A stretch of 64,000 nucleotides of DNA from assembly GCF_002564105.1 (NCBI RefSeq), contig NZ_PDBX01000001.1, forward strand, positions 5,502,619 to 5,566,618, read 5' to 3'. The DNA is from Collimonas sp. PA-H2 (lineage in GTDB: Bacteria; Pseudomonadota; Gammaproteobacteria; Burkholderiales; Burkholderiaceae_D). Positions 36,393 through 46,909 of the stretch are shown piece by piece (position 1 is the stretch's first letter; each line of letters begins with the position of its first letter). Position numbers and translations under genes: made by a program. Below the pieces are notes generated by a model. That model ran no database searches, was not told the origin of the DNA, and worked only from the letters and a program-made list of their open reading frames with translations.

Positions 36393-37349
36393 TTAGCCCG
36401 GAATCAAACTGCCGTTAAGACCCAGCTTGGCCAGCTTGGCGCGTGCCTTCTCTGCCTCTTCCTTGCTGCTGAACGGACCGACCCGGATGCGGATGCGCTC
36501 GCCGGCCGCGGTCGGGACTTTTTGCGTATAAGAATGGATGCCGGCGTCTTTCAGCTTGCCCTGCAGTTCATTGACCTTGTCCTGCGACGCCAGCGCGGCG
36601 ACCTGCAGCACGAACTTGCCCGGCTTTTTCTCGGGCGCCGGCGCGGCGTCGCTGCGGCCATCCAGGATCGCCAGCGCACGCGCGGAATCATCATTCTTGT
36701 CGGCCGCCGGCTCCGGCTTCGGCTTCGCTTCCACTTTCGGCTTGGCTTCCGGCTTCGGCTTCGCTTCAGGTTTAGCTGTGGCCGCAGGCGCTACTGGCTT
36801 CGGCGCCGGCATTGGCGGTGTCACAACGGCAAGACTGTCGGGCGCCGCAGGCTTGACGGCGGCAGTTGCCGGCGCCGTTGCAGCCGGAGTTGCAGCTGCC
36901 GGCGGTTTGACGGCCACCACAGGGGGAGTACTGCTGGCAGGATCGACTATTTCTTCCTGCTTATCGAGACCGCTGCTATTGACGGAGGCTGCCGCACTGG
37001 CAGAAGCGCTAGCCGCTTGCGTGTCGCGCGAAGGAATCTGGATCGCAATATCATCCACCAGCGGCTTCGGTTCGGAATCGAGGATCATCGGCAGTACGAT
37101 TACGACCGCCAGCACCAATGCTATTGCACCCACCAGACGGCGACGGGCGCGCTTCTTTTCCGGCAGGACCGGATCCACCGCTTCGTTCTGCTGATTGGCC
37201 GCCTTACCAGTCCTGGCTTTGCGCGCGCGTAGGGGCAATTCCGCCTGTTCGGCATCGGGACCGACTCCAGTATCGGCCTTGGAACGATAAACACCCTGGT
37301 CGGGGTCGGTTTGCTGCTTGTTTTTGCGAAGAAAAGAGAACAAACCCAT
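36393..37349 (-). CDS. SPOR-domain protein (DedD/FtsN-like)
   Basis: A 318-residue bitopic protein. A basic cytoplasmic segment is followed by one membrane helix (LVGAIALVLAVVIVLPMIL, about 72-90), a long Ala/Pro/Lys-rich periplasmic linker with repeated KPEAKPK units, and a C-terminal SPOR domain (about 240-315, KFVLQVAALASQDKVNELQG). SPOR domains bind denuded glycan at the division septum. The gene lies between folC and cvpA, a normal place for this family in Burkholderiales. Confidence 0.92.
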   Translation of the reverse strand: MGLFSFLRKNKQQTDPDQGVYRSKADTGVGPDAEQAELPLRARKARTGKAANQQNEAVDPVLPEKKRARRRLVGAIALVLAVVIVLPMILDSEPKPLVDDIAIQIPSRDTQAASASASAAASVNSSGLDKQEEIVDPASSTPPVVAVKPPAAATPAATAPATAAVKPAAPDSLAVVTPPMPAPKPVAPAATAKPEAKPKPEAKPKVEAKPKPEPAADKNDDSARALAILDGRSDAAPAPEKKPGKFVLQVAALASQDKVNELQGKLKDAGIHSYTQKVPTAAGERIRIRVGPFSSKEEAEKARAKLAKLGLNGSLIPG

Positions 37350-37404
37350 GCGATATATTTTGCTAGCTAGTCAGCGGCCAGAAACCATGGCCGCCGATAA
37401 ATCG

Positions 37405-38715
37405 TCAGTGAAATCCGGACTTTCTCGCCGCCATTACGCCAGCTACAGTCAGGAACGATCCGAAAACCACAATTCTATCATTCTCACCTGCCCTGCCTAA
37501 GGCATTTGCATAGGCTTCCGCGGGAGAATCGAAACTGCTGATGCTGGATTGCGCATCCGGTCCGGCCTCGGGATGGACACCCGCTTCCAGCAAACGTTCT
37601 TGCAATTGCTCGCCGCTGGCGGCGCGCGGCAGCGGCAAGGCGGTCAGGCACCAATGGTCGATGCGGGTCTTCAGTTGCCCGACGATGCCTTCGATATCCT
37701 TGTCCAGCATGGCGCCGAACACCGCATAGGTGTAAGGGTGAAAGCCCATATTGTCGAGATTTTGCGCCAGCGTTGCAGCCGCGTGCGGGTTATGCGCCAC
37801 ATCCAGGATCACCAGCGGCTGGCCAGGCAACACCTGGAAACGGCCCGGCAGATCCATCATGACGAAGCCGCTGCGCACCTCCTGTGCGCTGACCGGCAAT
37901 TGCTGCCGCAGCGCCTCTAAAGCCGCCAGCGCCGCCGAAGCGTTCAGCAGCTGATTGGCGCCGCGCAGGCTGGGATAGCCCAGCGCATTGCGGCGCTGGC
38001 CGCGGCCGCCGTAGTTCCACTGTTGCTTGTCGCCGGTATAGTTGAAATCGCGCCCCAGCAGCCAGAGATCGGCGCCGATCGCGTTGGCGTGGTCGATCAG
38101 AGATTGCGGCGGCACCGGATCGCTGCAGATGGCAGCTTTGCCCGGACGGAAAATGCCGGCCTTTTCAAAGCCGATTTTCTCGCGCGTATCGCCCAGGTAT
38201 TCGGTGTGGTCGATATCCACGCTGGTGACGATGGAAACGTCGGCATCGACAATATTGACGGCGTCGAGACGGCCGCCGAGGCCGACTTCCAGGATCACCA
38301 CATCAAGTTTGGCCTCTGCCAGCAGGTGCATGATGGCCAGGGTGGTGAATTCAAAGTAAGTCAGGGAAATCTCGCCGCGCTGCGCTTCCACCGCTTCAAA
38401 GCTGGCGATCAGGGCGGCGTCCGAGGCCGATTCGCCGCCGATGCGGGCGCGCTCGTTGAAGTCGAGGAAATGCGGCTTGATGTACAGACCGACCTTGTAG
38501 CCGGCGCGCAGCAGTATCGATTCCAGCATGGCGCAGGTCGAGCCCTTGCCGTTGGTGCCGGCCACCATGATCACCGGGCAGGCAAATTGCAGCTGCAGTC
38601 TTTCCTTCACCTGCACTACCCGGTCCAGGCCCATGTCTACGGTTTTGAAATGGCGCGACTCCAGCAGCGCGAGCCAGTCGGCAAGCGTCACAGGCTTGGC
38701 GGAAATATTTGACAT
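37405..38715 (-). CDS. folC: bifunctional folylpolyglutamate synthase / dihydrofolate synthase
   Basis: A 436-residue Mur-ligase-fold enzyme that adds glutamate to dihydropteroate and folates. The ATP P-loop is MVAGTNGKGSTCAMLESIL, and EVGLGGRLDAVN and TSVDIDHTEYLG are folate and metal motifs of the family. It lies downstream of accD, separated by a strong hairpin terminator, and upstream of the SPOR gene. Confidence 0.95.
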   Translation of the reverse strand: MSNISAKPVTLADWLALLESRHFKTVDMGLDRVVQVKERLQLQFACPVIMVAGTNGKGSTCAMLESILLRAGYKVGLYIKPHFLDFNERARIGGESASDAALIASFEAVEAQRGEISLTYFEFTTLAIMHLLAEAKLDVVILEVGLGGRLDAVNIVDADVSIVTSVDIDHTEYLGDTREKIGFEKAGIFRPGKAAICSDPVPPQSLIDHANAIGADLWLLGRDFNYTGDKQQWNYGGRGQRRNALGYPSLRGANQLLNASAALAALEALRQQLPVSAQEVRSGFVMMDLPGRFQVLPGQPLVILDVAHNPHAAATLAQNLDNMGFHPYTYAVFGAMLDKDIEGIVGQLKTRIDHWCLTALPLPRAASGEQLQERLLEAGVHPEAGPDAQSSISSFDSPAEAYANALGRAGENDRIVVFGSFLTVAGVMAARKSGFH

Positions 38716-38729
38716 TTTGACATCCAGCT

Positions 38730-38767
38730 AAAAACAAAAGGCCTGAACCGGCGACAGTTCAGGCCTT
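38730..38767 (-). terminator. rho-independent terminator after accD
   Basis: Arms AAGGCCTGAAC (38738-38748) and GTTCAGGCCTT (38757-38767) pair perfectly around an 8-base loop. On the minus strand the stem is followed by a T-rich run (TTTTGTTTTT). It lies 16 bp after the accD stop, in the accD-folC gap. Confidence 0.85.
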
Positions 38768-38782
38768 GGAACAGGCTTTACA

Positions 38783-39655
38783 TCAGGCGATGGATTCGGC
38801 CGGCTGATCTTGCAACAACGCCAACAAGCGGGCGATTTCTTCACGCATTTTGCGGCGGTCGACAATCATGTCGACGGCGCCCTTGGTGACCAGGAATTCG
38901 GCGCGCTGGAAGCCCTCAGGCAGCTTTTCACGCACGGTGTTCTCGATCACGCGCGGACCGGCAAAACCGATCAGCGCTTTCGGCTCGGCGATCACGACAT
39001 CGCCCATGAAGGCGAACGAAGCGGAGACGCCGCCCATGGTCGGGTCGGTCAGGACGCTGATGAACGGCAGCTTCTTTTCCGACAGCTTGGTCAGCATGGA
39101 AGTGGTCTTGGCCATCTGCATCAGCGACAGCAAGCCTTCCTGCATGCGCGCGCCGCCGGTGGCGGTAATGCAGATGAACGGTACTTTCTGCTCCAGCGCA
39201 ACCTGGGCGCCGCGCACAAAACGTTCGCCGACAACCGAGCCCATGGAGCCGCCCATGAATTCGAATTCAAACGCTGCCACCACTACCGGCAGGGTCATGA
39301 TCGAACCGCCGAGCACGATCAGGGCATCGGTTTCGCCGGTGGCGTCCATCGCTGCCTTGAGGCGGTCAGGGTATTTTTTGCTGTCTTTGAATTTGAGCGT
39401 GTCGATCGGCAGCGTTTCCTGGCCGATTTCATAGCGGCCGCCTGCATCCAGCAGCGCGTCCAGGCGTTCACGCGCGCGTATCCGCATGTGGTGATCGCAC
39501 TTCGGGCAGACATGGATGTTCGATTCCAGGTCGGTGCGATACAGCACCGCTTCGCAGGATGGGCACTTGACCCACAGGCCTTCAGGGATGGACTTGCGGG
39601 TAGCCGAGTCACTGCGCTGAATGCGCGGGGGTAGTAATTTTTCTAGCCAGCTCAT
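38783..39655 (-). CDS. accD: acetyl-CoA carboxylase carboxyltransferase subunit beta
   Basis: A 290-residue subunit that transfers CO2 from biotin to acetyl-CoA to make malonyl-CoA. The four-cysteine zinc finger is [15 protein letters not shown] with HVCPKCDHH. The crotonase-like core has [18 protein letters not shown] and [19 protein letters not shown] site precedes the ATG. Malonyl-CoA also feeds the aryl polyene pathway, although the genes are far apart. Confidence 0.97.
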   Translation of the reverse strand: MSWLEKLLPPRIQRSDSATRKSIPEGLWVKCPSCEAVLYRTDLESNIHVCPKCDHHMRIRARERLDALLDAGGRYEIGQETLPIDTLKFKDSKKYPDRLKAAMDATGETDALIVLGGSIMTLPVVVAAFEFEFMGGSMGSVVGERFVRGAQVALEQKVPFICITATGGARMQEGLLSLMQMAKTTSMLTKLSEKKLPFISVLTDPTMGGVSASFAFMGDVVIAEPKALIGFAGPRVIENTVREKLPEGFQRAEFLVTKGAVDMIVDRRKMREEIARLLALLQDQPAESIA

Positions 39656-39770
39656 GGAGCGACCTCCTTCAGATTTTTTTCTTGCCGAATTTTACCTTTA
39701 TCCCTGCATCAGCGAAATAGCTAATCAAAGATAGATTACATGTCATTAATGCACCAAAAGATGTCAAAAA

Positions 39771-40568
39771 TCACTCATCCAGCGCTTTTCTGATTCCTGA
39801 CAAGAAACTTTCCACTGCTGCGACAGCCTGTGCAGGCGGCGTATTCTCCAGTTCCTGGATGATACGGCTGCCGATGACAATGGCGTCCGATACCTGCGCC
39901 ACGGCCTTGGCAGTGGCGGCGTCGCGGATGCCGAAACCGACGCCGATTGGCAGTTTGACATGCTTGCGGATGGCTGCTACGCGCGCCGCCACCTCTGCCG
40001 TGTCGATATTGGCGGCGCCGGTTACACCCTTCAATGACACATAATACGTGAATCCGCCGCCGACCTTGGCAACCTGCTTAATCCGCTCTTCGGTCGAGGT
40101 CGGCGCCAGCAGGAAAATCGGATCCATGCCGTTGGCCTGCATTTTCTCAGCGAATTCTTCGCACTCTTCCGGCGGATAGTCGACCACGATACTGCCGTCG
40201 ACGCCAGCTTCTTTCGCAGCGGCAATGAAAGCATCGACGCCCATCCGCTCCAGCGGATTGGCATAGCCCATCAATACTACCGGCGTGCTGCTGTTGGTCT
40301 GGCGGAACTCGCGTACGTAGCCCAAGACGTCATGCAGGCTGACGCCAAACTTGAGCGCTCGCTCGCAAGCGCGCTGAATCACTGGCCCTTCCGCCATTGG
40401 ATCGGAAAACGGCACACCCAGTTCCAGGATGTCGGCGCCGCCCCTGACCAGCGCGTGCATCAGCGGCACGGTCAGTTCCGGCGCCGGATCGCCGGCGGTG
40501 ATGAATGGGATCAAGCCTTTTTTATTGGCGGCCGCGAGTGCGGCCAAGGTAGTCTGGATTCGGGACAT
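39771..40568 (-). CDS. trpA: tryptophan synthase alpha subunit
   Basis: A 265-residue TIM-barrel enzyme that releases indole from indole-3-glycerol phosphate. The catalytic Glu is in [16 protein letters not shown], and the second acid in [13 protein letters not shown]. The phosphate-binding region GVGFGIRDA is intact. It follows trpB with a gap of about 95 bp that contains a GC-rich hairpin. Confidence 0.97.
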   Translation of the reverse strand: MSRIQTTLAALAAANKKGLIPFITAGDPAPELTVPLMHALVRGGADILELGVPFSDPMAEGPVIQRACERALKFGVSLHDVLGYVREFRQTNSSTPVVLMGYANPLERMGVDAFIAAAKEAGVDGSIVVDYPPEECEEFAEKMQANGMDPIFLLAPTSTEERIKQVAKVGGGFTYYVSLKGVTGAANIDTAEVAARVAAIRKHVKLPIGVGFGIRDAATAKAVAQVSDAIVIGSRIIQELENTPPAQAVAAVESFLSGIRKALDE

Positions 40569-40625
40569 AGGATTTATCGAAATTTATCGAAATGGATTGC
40601 GTTGTGGGGAGCTTGCGCGCTTGTG

Positions 40626-40650
40626 CCGGGCCGCGGCGCTGCCGGCCCGG
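40626..40650. other. GC-rich hairpin between trpB and trpA
   Basis: CCGGGCCG (40626-40633) pairs with CGGCCCGG (40643-40650) around a 9-base loop. There is no T-run, so it is more likely an mRNA-stability or processing element than a terminator. Confidence 0.45.
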
Positions 40651-40663
40651 ACCTGGTCACGGA

Positions 40664-41929
40664 TCAGGCCAGTTTCAAGCGTTCGGCAACAGTGTGCATG
40701 TCCTTGTCGCCGCGGCCGGACAAATTGGCCAGGATGATCTTATCCTTCGGCAAGGTCGCCGCCAGCCGCGCCGCATACGCCAGCGCATGGCTGGATTCTA
40801 GCGCCGGGATGATCCCTTCGATACGGCAGCAGGTATGGAAGGCCGCCAGCGCTTCGTCGTCGGTCACGGTTTCGTAAGTTGCGCGGCCGGAATCCTTGAG
40901 CCAGGCATGCTCGGGACCCACGCCCGGATAATCCAGCCCGGCGGAAACCGAATGGGTCTCGATGATCTGGCCGTTTTCATCTTGCAGCAGATAGGTGCGG
41001 TTGCCGTGCAGCACGCCCGGCGAACCCAGCGTCAGCGAAGCGGAGTGCTTGCCGCTGGCCAGTCCCTCGCCCGCGGCTTCCACCCCGACCAGCGCGACAT
41101 CGTGGTGATCGATATACGGATAGAAAATCCCCATCGCATTCGAACCGCCGCCAACGCAGGCGACCACATGGTCAGGCTGGCGCCCGGCCATTTCCGGCAT
41201 CTGCGTCAGGCACTCGTTGCCGATCACCGACTGGAAATCGCGCACCATCATCGGATAAGGATGCGGGCCTGCCACCGTGCCGATGATGTAGAAAGTGTCT
41301 TCGACATTGGTGACCCAGTCGCGCATGGCTTCGTTGAGCGCGTCTTTCAGGGTCTTGGAGCCGGATTCCACCGGCACCACCTTGGCGCCCAGCAGATTCA
41401 TGCGGTAGACGTTCTGCATCTGCCGCTTGACGTCTTCGCTGCCCATATAGACCACGCATTCAAGGCCGAAGCGGGCGCAGATGGTGGCGGTGGCGACGCC
41501 GTGCTGGCCGGCGCCGGTTTCCGCGATCACGCGCGGCTTGCCCATGCGCCGGGCCAGCAAGGCCTGGCCGATCACGTTATTGATCTTGTGGGCGCCGGTG
41601 TGATTCAAATCCTCGCGCTTGAAATAGATCTGCGCGCCGCCCATCTGCTCGGACCAGCGCTTGGCGTGGTAAATCGGACTGGGGCGGCCGACGAAGTGTT
41701 TCAGCTCGCTGTGGAATTCGGCCAGGAATTGCGGCTCGTTCTGGTATTTGGCGTAAGCCTGCTGCAATTCGCTCAGGGCCAGGGTCAAGGTTTCCGAGAC
41801 GAAGCTGCCGCCGTACATGCCGAAGTGGCCTTTGGCATCCGGCAAATTGTATTGCGCGCTCTGGCGCAAGGTGCTGGCGGCGAGCGGCTGGCGCTCGGCG
41901 TATTGCTCGAGTGGGGTGAACTCTTTCAT
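40664..41929 (-). CDS. trpB: tryptophan synthase beta subunit
   Basis: A 421-residue PLP enzyme joining indole and serine to make tryptophan. The PLP lysine is in [14 protein letters not shown], and [10 protein letters not shown] binds the cofactor phosphate. [13 protein letters not shown] contains the conserved catalytic Glu. The N-terminal extension of about 25 residues before [11 protein letters not shown] is slightly longer than in E. coli. It pairs with trpA immediately downstream. Confidence 0.97.
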   Translation of the reverse strand: MKEFTPLEQYAERQPLAASTLRQSAQYNLPDAKGHFGMYGGSFVSETLTLALSELQQAYAKYQNEPQFLAEFHSELKHFVGRPSPIYHAKRWSEQMGGAQIYFKREDLNHTGAHKINNVIGQALLARRMGKPRVIAETGAGQHGVATATICARFGLECVVYMGSEDVKRQMQNVYRMNLLGAKVVPVESGSKTLKDALNEAMRDWVTNVEDTFYIIGTVAGPHPYPMMVRDFQSVIGNECLTQMPEMAGRQPDHVVACVGGGSNAMGIFYPYIDHHDVALVGVEAAGEGLASGKHSASLTLGSPGVLHGNRTYLLQDENGQIIETHSVSAGLDYPGVGPEHAWLKDSGRATYETVTDDEALAAFHTCCRIEGIIPALESSHALAYAARLAATLPKDKIILANLSGRGDKDMHTVAERLKLA

Positions 41930-41998
41930 GATCTGTCTCTATAAAGGTGTGCCGGTTTGCCGATCCAGGCAATGCTGCAGCTATCTTTGCCGCTGCAG

Positions 41999-42673
41999 CT
42001 ATATCTCGCTCGGATCTGCATCCGCCTGCCGTATCGCGGCAATGAATGCGCGAATCTTGGAGGCGTCCTTGATGCCCTTTTCTTGTTCGACGCCACTGCT
42101 GATGTCGACCGCAAAGGGACGTACGCGCCTTACCGCGTCAGTCGCATTGTGCACGCTCAAGCCACCACTTAAAACGACCTGAGGCGCGAGCTCTTTTGGG
42201 ATGAGAGACCAATCAAATACCTTTCCACTGCCACCGTAAGCTTCTACCAGGGTATCCAGCAGCAATCCTCTAAACAGACGGCTGCCGGCTTCGTAGGCCT
42301 GGGCATATTCTATCAAATCTGCGGCCAAGGTTGTATTTCCAATGCGCATGGCGCGGATAAATGGCCGGTTGACTGCCGCCGCCAGCGCCGCGCTGTGCTC
42401 TACCGTTTCATCGCCATGGAATTGCAGCAGCGATACCGGCGCCTCGGCCACGATGTCCCGCAGCTGCGCCGCCTCGGCATTGACAAACAAGCCGACGGTG
42501 GTGATGAACGGCGGTACCGTGGCGATCAGGGCCGCGGCTTGGCTGGGCGTGACGTAGCGCGGGCTCTTGGGATAGAACACGAAACCGAGCGCATCGGCGC
42601 CCGCTTCCACGGCCGCGCGCACGTCCTGTTCGCGGGTCAGGCCGCAGATCTTGATTCTGGTACGGTGGCTCAT
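41999..42673 (-). CDS. trpF: phosphoribosylanthranilate isomerase
   Basis: A 224-residue TIM-barrel isomerase of tryptophan synthesis. The catalytic Cys is in RIKICGLTREQD, and GADALGFVFYPKSPR and the late VVLSGGLSVHNATDAVR bind the phosphates. The catalytic Asp is in LLLDTLVEAYGGSG. It is first of trpF-trpB-trpA here. No leader peptide rich in Trp was seen. Confidence 0.95.
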   Translation of the reverse strand: MSHRTRIKICGLTREQDVRAAVEAGADALGFVFYPKSPRYVTPSQAAALIATVPPFITTVGLFVNAEAAQLRDIVAEAPVSLLQFHGDETVEHSAALAAAVNRPFIRAMRIGNTTLAADLIEYAQAYEAGSRLFRGLLLDTLVEAYGGSGKVFDWSLIPKELAPQVVLSGGLSVHNATDAVRRVRPFAVDISSGVEQEKGIKDASKIRAFIAAIRQADADPSEI

Positions 42674-42753
42674 GGGCTGGTCTATTCAACGAAACATCAA
42701 CAAACACACTATATCATCCTGCCGGCATGACAAATTGACAGCTACAAGCGCTT

Positions 42754-43563
42754 TTACAGCCAGGGCAACAACCCCGCCGGCTGCTGCGGTAGCTGCCACT
42801 TCTGGTCGTAAGCCACTTGCGCAAGGTACAAGCCATCCGGCATGAAGGTCGGCGCCGCCCGGCTGCGATCGCGCTGCTGCAGCAGTTCGGCGATCCAGTG
42901 CGGTGGTTTGCCGCCATGGCCGGTGTAGATCAGGGACCCGACGATATTGCGCACCATGTGATGCAGGAAGGCGTTGGCGCGTAAGGTGAAGACGATCAGA
43001 TCGCCGCGCCGCTCTATGCCGATCTGGTCCATGCTGCGCACCGGCGACTTGGCCTGGCATTCGATGGCGCGGAATGCGGAAAAGTCGTGAGTGCCGATCA
43101 GGTGCGCCGCCGCCTGACGCATCAGCTCGAGCTCCAGCGGCCGGAATACCCACCCTGCCTTGCCCTCCAGCAGCGGCGAGCGCACCGGATTGTTATACAA
43201 GAGATAATGATAAGTCCTGGCGCTGGCGCTGAAACGCGCATGGAAATTGTCTTGCTCCTCGCCGCCAGCGACGATAGGCAGTTCATGCGCCCAGCGCACG
43301 GCGATGGACGGCGGCAAAAAGGCATTCAGGCCGCGCACCCAGGAAAATATCTCGCGCGACAGGTGGGTATCGAAATGCACCACCTGCTCCAGCGCATGCA
43401 CGCCCGAGTCAGTACGGCCGGCGCAGGTAGTGGCGACCGGGCCCTGGGTGAATTTTTGCAAGGCGAGCTCGAGCCGGTCCTGCACGGTCTTGCCGCTGGG
43501 CTGGGTCTGCCATCCTTGCCAAGGCGTGCCGTCGTACTGCACGCCGAGAACGATACGTTTCAT
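42754..43563 (-). CDS. truA: tRNA pseudouridine(38-40) synthase
   Basis: A 269-residue synthase acting on the anticodon stem of tRNAs. The catalytic Asp is in [15 protein letters not shown]. The start [19 protein letters not shown] and the C-terminal [13 protein letters not shown] are typical. It lies between fimV and trpF, a common arrangement in Burkholderiales. Confidence 0.96.
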   Translation of the reverse strand: MKRIVLGVQYDGTPWQGWQTQPSGKTVQDRLELALQKFTQGPVATTCAGRTDSGVHALEQVVHFDTHLSREIFSWVRGLNAFLPPSIAVRWAHELPIVAGGEEQDNFHARFSASARTYHYLLYNNPVRSPLLEGKAGWVFRPLELELMRQAAAHLIGTHDFSAFRAIECQAKSPVRSMDQIGIERRGDLIVFTLRANAFLHHMVRNIVGSLIYTGHGGKPPHWIAELLQQRDRSRAAPTFMPDGLYLAQVAYDQKWQLPQQPAGLLPWL

Positions 43564-43651
43564 CCAATTCCTGTTTTATAAAAGCAAACGGGCGCTAGCA
43601 TAACGCCGCGCCCGTCCTTTGGCAAAATGCCAAGGTGATTTTAACAGTGAG

Positions 43652-43674
43652 TTGCCTCCTCAGTCGGGAGGCAA
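43652..43674 (-). terminator. hairpin after fimV
   Basis: TTGCCTCC and GGAGGCAA pair (8 bp) about 9 bp after the fimV stop on the minus strand. A second small hairpin (TTGGCA/TGCCAA, 43619-43633) follows. The T-run is poor, so termination strength is uncertain. Confidence 0.5.
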
Positions 43675-43682
43675 GGCACTGA

Positions 43683-46658
43683 TTACAGTTTAGCGATCAA
43701 CAGCTTCGCTGCATCTACCTGCTCTGCACTGCCGCCCTTCAATACTTCTTCCAGCAACTCGCGCGCGCCTTCCTTGTCGCCGATTTCCTTGTAAGCGACA
43801 GCCAGGTCGAGCTTGGTCGCCATTTCAGGATTGGCGCTGGCTACCGCCGACGCCACTTCAGCGACGGCTGCCACAGGAGCGCTGGCAGCTGCCGGAGCAT
43901 GCGCATGGACTACGCTGTCCAGGTCCAGGTTCATGCCGGACAGATTGAATTCCAGCGGCGCCACCATCGGCTCTGCGTGTTGCGCATACGAAGGCGTCAC
44001 CGGCGCTTTGACTTCCGGCTTGGTCTCAAATGGCAGGTCGATGTGAGCGTGGGCAGGCTCGTAGTTGGATGGCTGGCCGCCGGCCGGAAAATCCAGCGCG
44101 CCGAACGCTGCCACTGCCGGCGCAGCCTTCTCTACCGCTTTAACTGCAGCAGGCGCCGCAGCAGCTGCCTTATGGTCCAGTTCGAAATCGAGCGAGTCGA
44201 GCATCGACTTGCCGGCTTCGTGCACAGGCGACAACAGCACGGTGTTCTGATTGGCGGACGCGGCGCTGCCGAGCTCTTCCAGATCGAAATCCATGTCGCT
44301 GATCTCTGCCTTGGGAGCAGCGTTGCCTTGCTTGCCCAGATCATTCTGGCTCAATGGCGCCAGCAGTTCTGCCGCAGGGGCGGCATGCACCAGCTCAGGA
44401 ATCGGCGCCGGCGCAGCCTGCGGCTCGGTCGGTGCTGTCAGCGAGTTGAAATCGAGACCATCCATAGGCTGGGTCGGTGCGGTAATCGCATCGGCCTTGG
44501 CAATCACCTGGTCTTGCAGCTTGCCGCCGCCGTACAGCGGATTGGCCGGATCGACATTCAGGCCCAGTGCAGCCGCCTGCTGCCAGTCCTCGCCCTCGCC
44601 GCGGGTCAGGCTGTACAACTCGCTGGCCAGGATTTCAAACGAGCGCGGATCCTTGCGGTTGGCATAGATTTCCAGCAGCTTGACGCGGATTGCATTGCGG
44701 GCTGGCTGGTTACGCAGGGCTTCTTTCAGGATTTCTTCGGCTTGGGCATCGCGTCCGTAAGCGATGTAGACGTCAGCCTCGGCGACCGGATCGACATTGG
44801 TGTCGAGATGGCTGACCGATGGCACGAAATTCGAATTGAAAATGCTGTTCTTGGTGTCGACGCTCTGACCGCCAGTCGAACCGAACAGGGAATTGCCCTT
44901 CAGGCCCGAATTCGTCATTGGTGCGCCGCTGCTGTCCAGGAACGCTTGCTGGCGCGCCCGGTTGCGGCGGTAGCGGAACAGGCCGAGGCCGGCCAGCAAC
45001 GCCACCAGCACGCCGCCAACCGGCAACAAATAAGGATTTTCGGTCAGGCTGGCAAACATGCCCGGCTCTGGCGCAGGCGCTGCCGGCTTGGCCACAGGCT
45101 TAGGCGCAGCCGCTACCGGGGCTGCAGCCGGAGCCGCGGCGCTGGCATCAGCGGCCGCCGTTGCGGAAGCCACAGGGGCTGCTGCTCCGGTGGCGACGAT
45201 AGCCGCACCGGCTGCTGCTGCCGGTGCATCCGCTGAATCAGCCTTGGCTGGAGCTGCGGCCGCTGGCGCCGGAGCTGCCGGAACTGCTGCAACAGGGGCT
45301 GGGGCCGGGGCTGCCGCCACGACAGGAGCCGGAGCAGGCGCCGCCGCAGGTGCGGCAGGCTTCACGCTGGCGGCCTGATTCTGCAGGTCAGCCAAGTTCT
45401 TGTTCTTCAGTTCCAGCGTCTTTTGCAGATCGCTGACATTCTTTTCCAGTTCCTTGACGCGCGCCTGGGCTTCAGCAGCCGCTTTTTCACGGGCGATCTT
45501 TTCTTCCGTCGCCGCAGTTGCTGCCGCCTTGGCATCAGCAGCGCCGGCCGCAGCCGCGCCGCGCGACAGTTTCAGCTTGTCTTTGGATTCGCTGGCAGGC
45601 GTGGCTTGTTCTTCCACCTTGGATGTGATCTTGCCGCCGCTGCTTTGACGCGGTTCCGCGGTTGCCGCCGGAGCGGCCGACTCAACCAGTCCAGCCAGCG
45701 TATTGCGATAGCTCTTGAAGTCTTTCGACTGCGCCACTATCACGTTGCGTGCTTCCGACTTGCTGACGCTGCCAGCGCTGGCGGCATCAGGAATCGACAG
45801 GATCTGGCCGGAACGCAGACGATTCATGTTCTTGCCGACAAACGCACCTTCATTGCTGCGGTACAAAGCCACCAGCATCTGGTCGAGCGAAACGCCGGCA
45901 GGCAGGTTTTCGCTGGCGATGCGGGCCAGTGTATCGCCCTTCTTGACGTGATAATCGCCGCCCGAGGATTCCGCCGCCGGTGCTGCCTGGGCCGCCTTGG
46001 CCGGGCTGCCCGAACCTGCCGCCTTGCCGGCTGCAGGACTATTGCTATTGCCGCCACCGGCGACAGCTCTGGCTGCCGCGGCGCGTGTGGCATCGGAAAT
46101 GGTGGAGCCGCCGCTAATCTGCGACGACGGTGCTGCCTGGCTTGGCGCCACGCGGGCAACCGGTGCGGCAGCAGCGGCGTTACGCGCCGGGGCCGCCATC
46201 TGGGCGGGCTGAGCCTGGCGCTGGCCGGCCGGATCCAGCAGCAAGGTGTATTCGCGCACCAGGTGCGACTTGGTGCCGCCCAGTTCCATCAGCATGTCGA
46301 CGAAGGGCTCATTGATCGGCTGGCTTGAAGTCACCCGCACGAAACGGCGGTCGCCGCGCTGGTCGATAGCAAATTGCAAAGACAGCAAGGCCGGATTGAA
46401 ATCGATATTGGCCTTCTGGTAGGTTTCCGGACTGGCCAGCTTGGCCACCAGGCCGCCCGCCTCATCCTGGCTTACCGAGGTAAGCTCAATTTCTGCACGT
46501 AACGGTTGCCCCAGCGAGGACAGCACGGTTAATTTACCCAGCCCGGCAGCCTCAACGTTAGACACCATCAGCAGGGTCGAAACCACGGCTGCAGTGAGGG
46601 TCTTTAAACCGGTGGAAATAAATTTATTCGAAGAATTCGGGTGCATGTTGTGTGGCAT
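43683..46658 (-). CDS. fimV: FimV/HubP-family polar peptidoglycan-binding protein
   Basis: A 991-residue inner-membrane protein organising the cell pole, twitching motility and chemotaxis. It has a signal segment (TLTAAVVSTLLMVSNVEA), the conserved FimV N-terminal domain with GQPLRAEIELTS, a LysM domain near 235-290 (YHVKKGDTLARIASENLPAG), a coiled coil near 390-430, a long Ala/Pro-rich linker and one membrane helix near 550-570. The cytoplasmic part is acidic and ends in the FimV C-terminal TPR-like domain (KLDLAVAYKEIGDKEGAREL). All expected parts are present. Confidence 0.95.
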   Translation of the reverse strand: MPHNMHPNSSNKFISTGLKTLTAAVVSTLLMVSNVEAAGLGKLTVLSSLGQPLRAEIELTSVSQDEAGGLVAKLASPETYQKANIDFNPALLSLQFAIDQRGDRRFVRVTSSQPINEPFVDMLMELGGTKSHLVREYTLLLDPAGQRQAQPAQMAAPARNAAAAAPVARVAPSQAAPSSQISGGSTISDATRAAAARAVAGGGNSNSPAAGKAAGSGSPAKAAQAAPAAESSGGDYHVKKGDTLARIASENLPAGVSLDQMLVALYRSNEGAFVGKNMNRLRSGQILSIPDAASAGSVSKSEARNVIVAQSKDFKSYRNTLAGLVESAAPAATAEPRQSSGGKITSKVEEQATPASESKDKLKLSRGAAAAGAADAKAAATAATEEKIAREKAAAEAQARVKELEKNVSDLQKTLELKNKNLADLQNQAASVKPAAPAAAPAPAPVVAAAPAPAPVAAVPAAPAPAAAAPAKADSADAPAAAAGAAIVATGAAAPVASATAAADASAAAPAAAPVAAAPKPVAKPAAPAPEPGMFASLTENPYLLPVGGVLVALLAGLGLFRYRRNRARQQAFLDSSGAPMTNSGLKGNSLFGSTGGQSVDTKNSIFNSNFVPSVSHLDTNVDPVAEADVYIAYGRDAQAEEILKEALRNQPARNAIRVKLLEIYANRKDPRSFEILASELYSLTRGEGEDWQQAAALGLNVDPANPLYGGGKLQDQVIAKADAITAPTQPMDGLDFNSLTAPTEPQAAPAPIPELVHAAPAAELLAPLSQNDLGKQGNAAPKAEISDMDFDLEELGSAASANQNTVLLSPVHEAGKSMLDSLDFELDHKAAAAAPAAVKAVEKAAPAVAAFGALDFPAGGQPSNYEPAHAHIDLPFETKPEVKAPVTPSYAQHAEPMVAPLEFNLSGMNLDLDSVVHAHAPAAASAPVAAVAEVASAVASANPEMATKLDLAVAYKEIGDKEGARELLEEVLKGGSAEQVDAAKLLIAKL

Positions 46659-46823
46659 GAAGGACTATCCGTTGGCGTATAAGGAAACAAATCTTGCTGA
46701 AAGCAAATACTGTACCCAGTTTTTTTAAAAATCAATATGCAGATTGACATGCATGCGTATCAATATGCGATAAACACTGCCAAATAATAATAAATGCCAA
46801 TCAATACCGCTAGATACATCAAA

Positions 46824-46858
46824 CCCGCTAAGCCATTCTCAGGAAAAGTCTTAGCGGG
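46824..46858 (-). terminator. hairpin terminator after asd
   Basis: CCCGCTAAG (46824-46832) and CTTAGCGGG (46850-46858) pair perfectly. Short T-tracts follow on both strands (GGGTTTGAT on the minus strand). It lies about 50 bp after the asd stop, ahead of fimV. Confidence 0.7.
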
Positions 46859-46909
46859 CTTTATTGCAAGTCGGCAACAATATCACAACTAGTGCGACAA
46901 GTCAGCGGC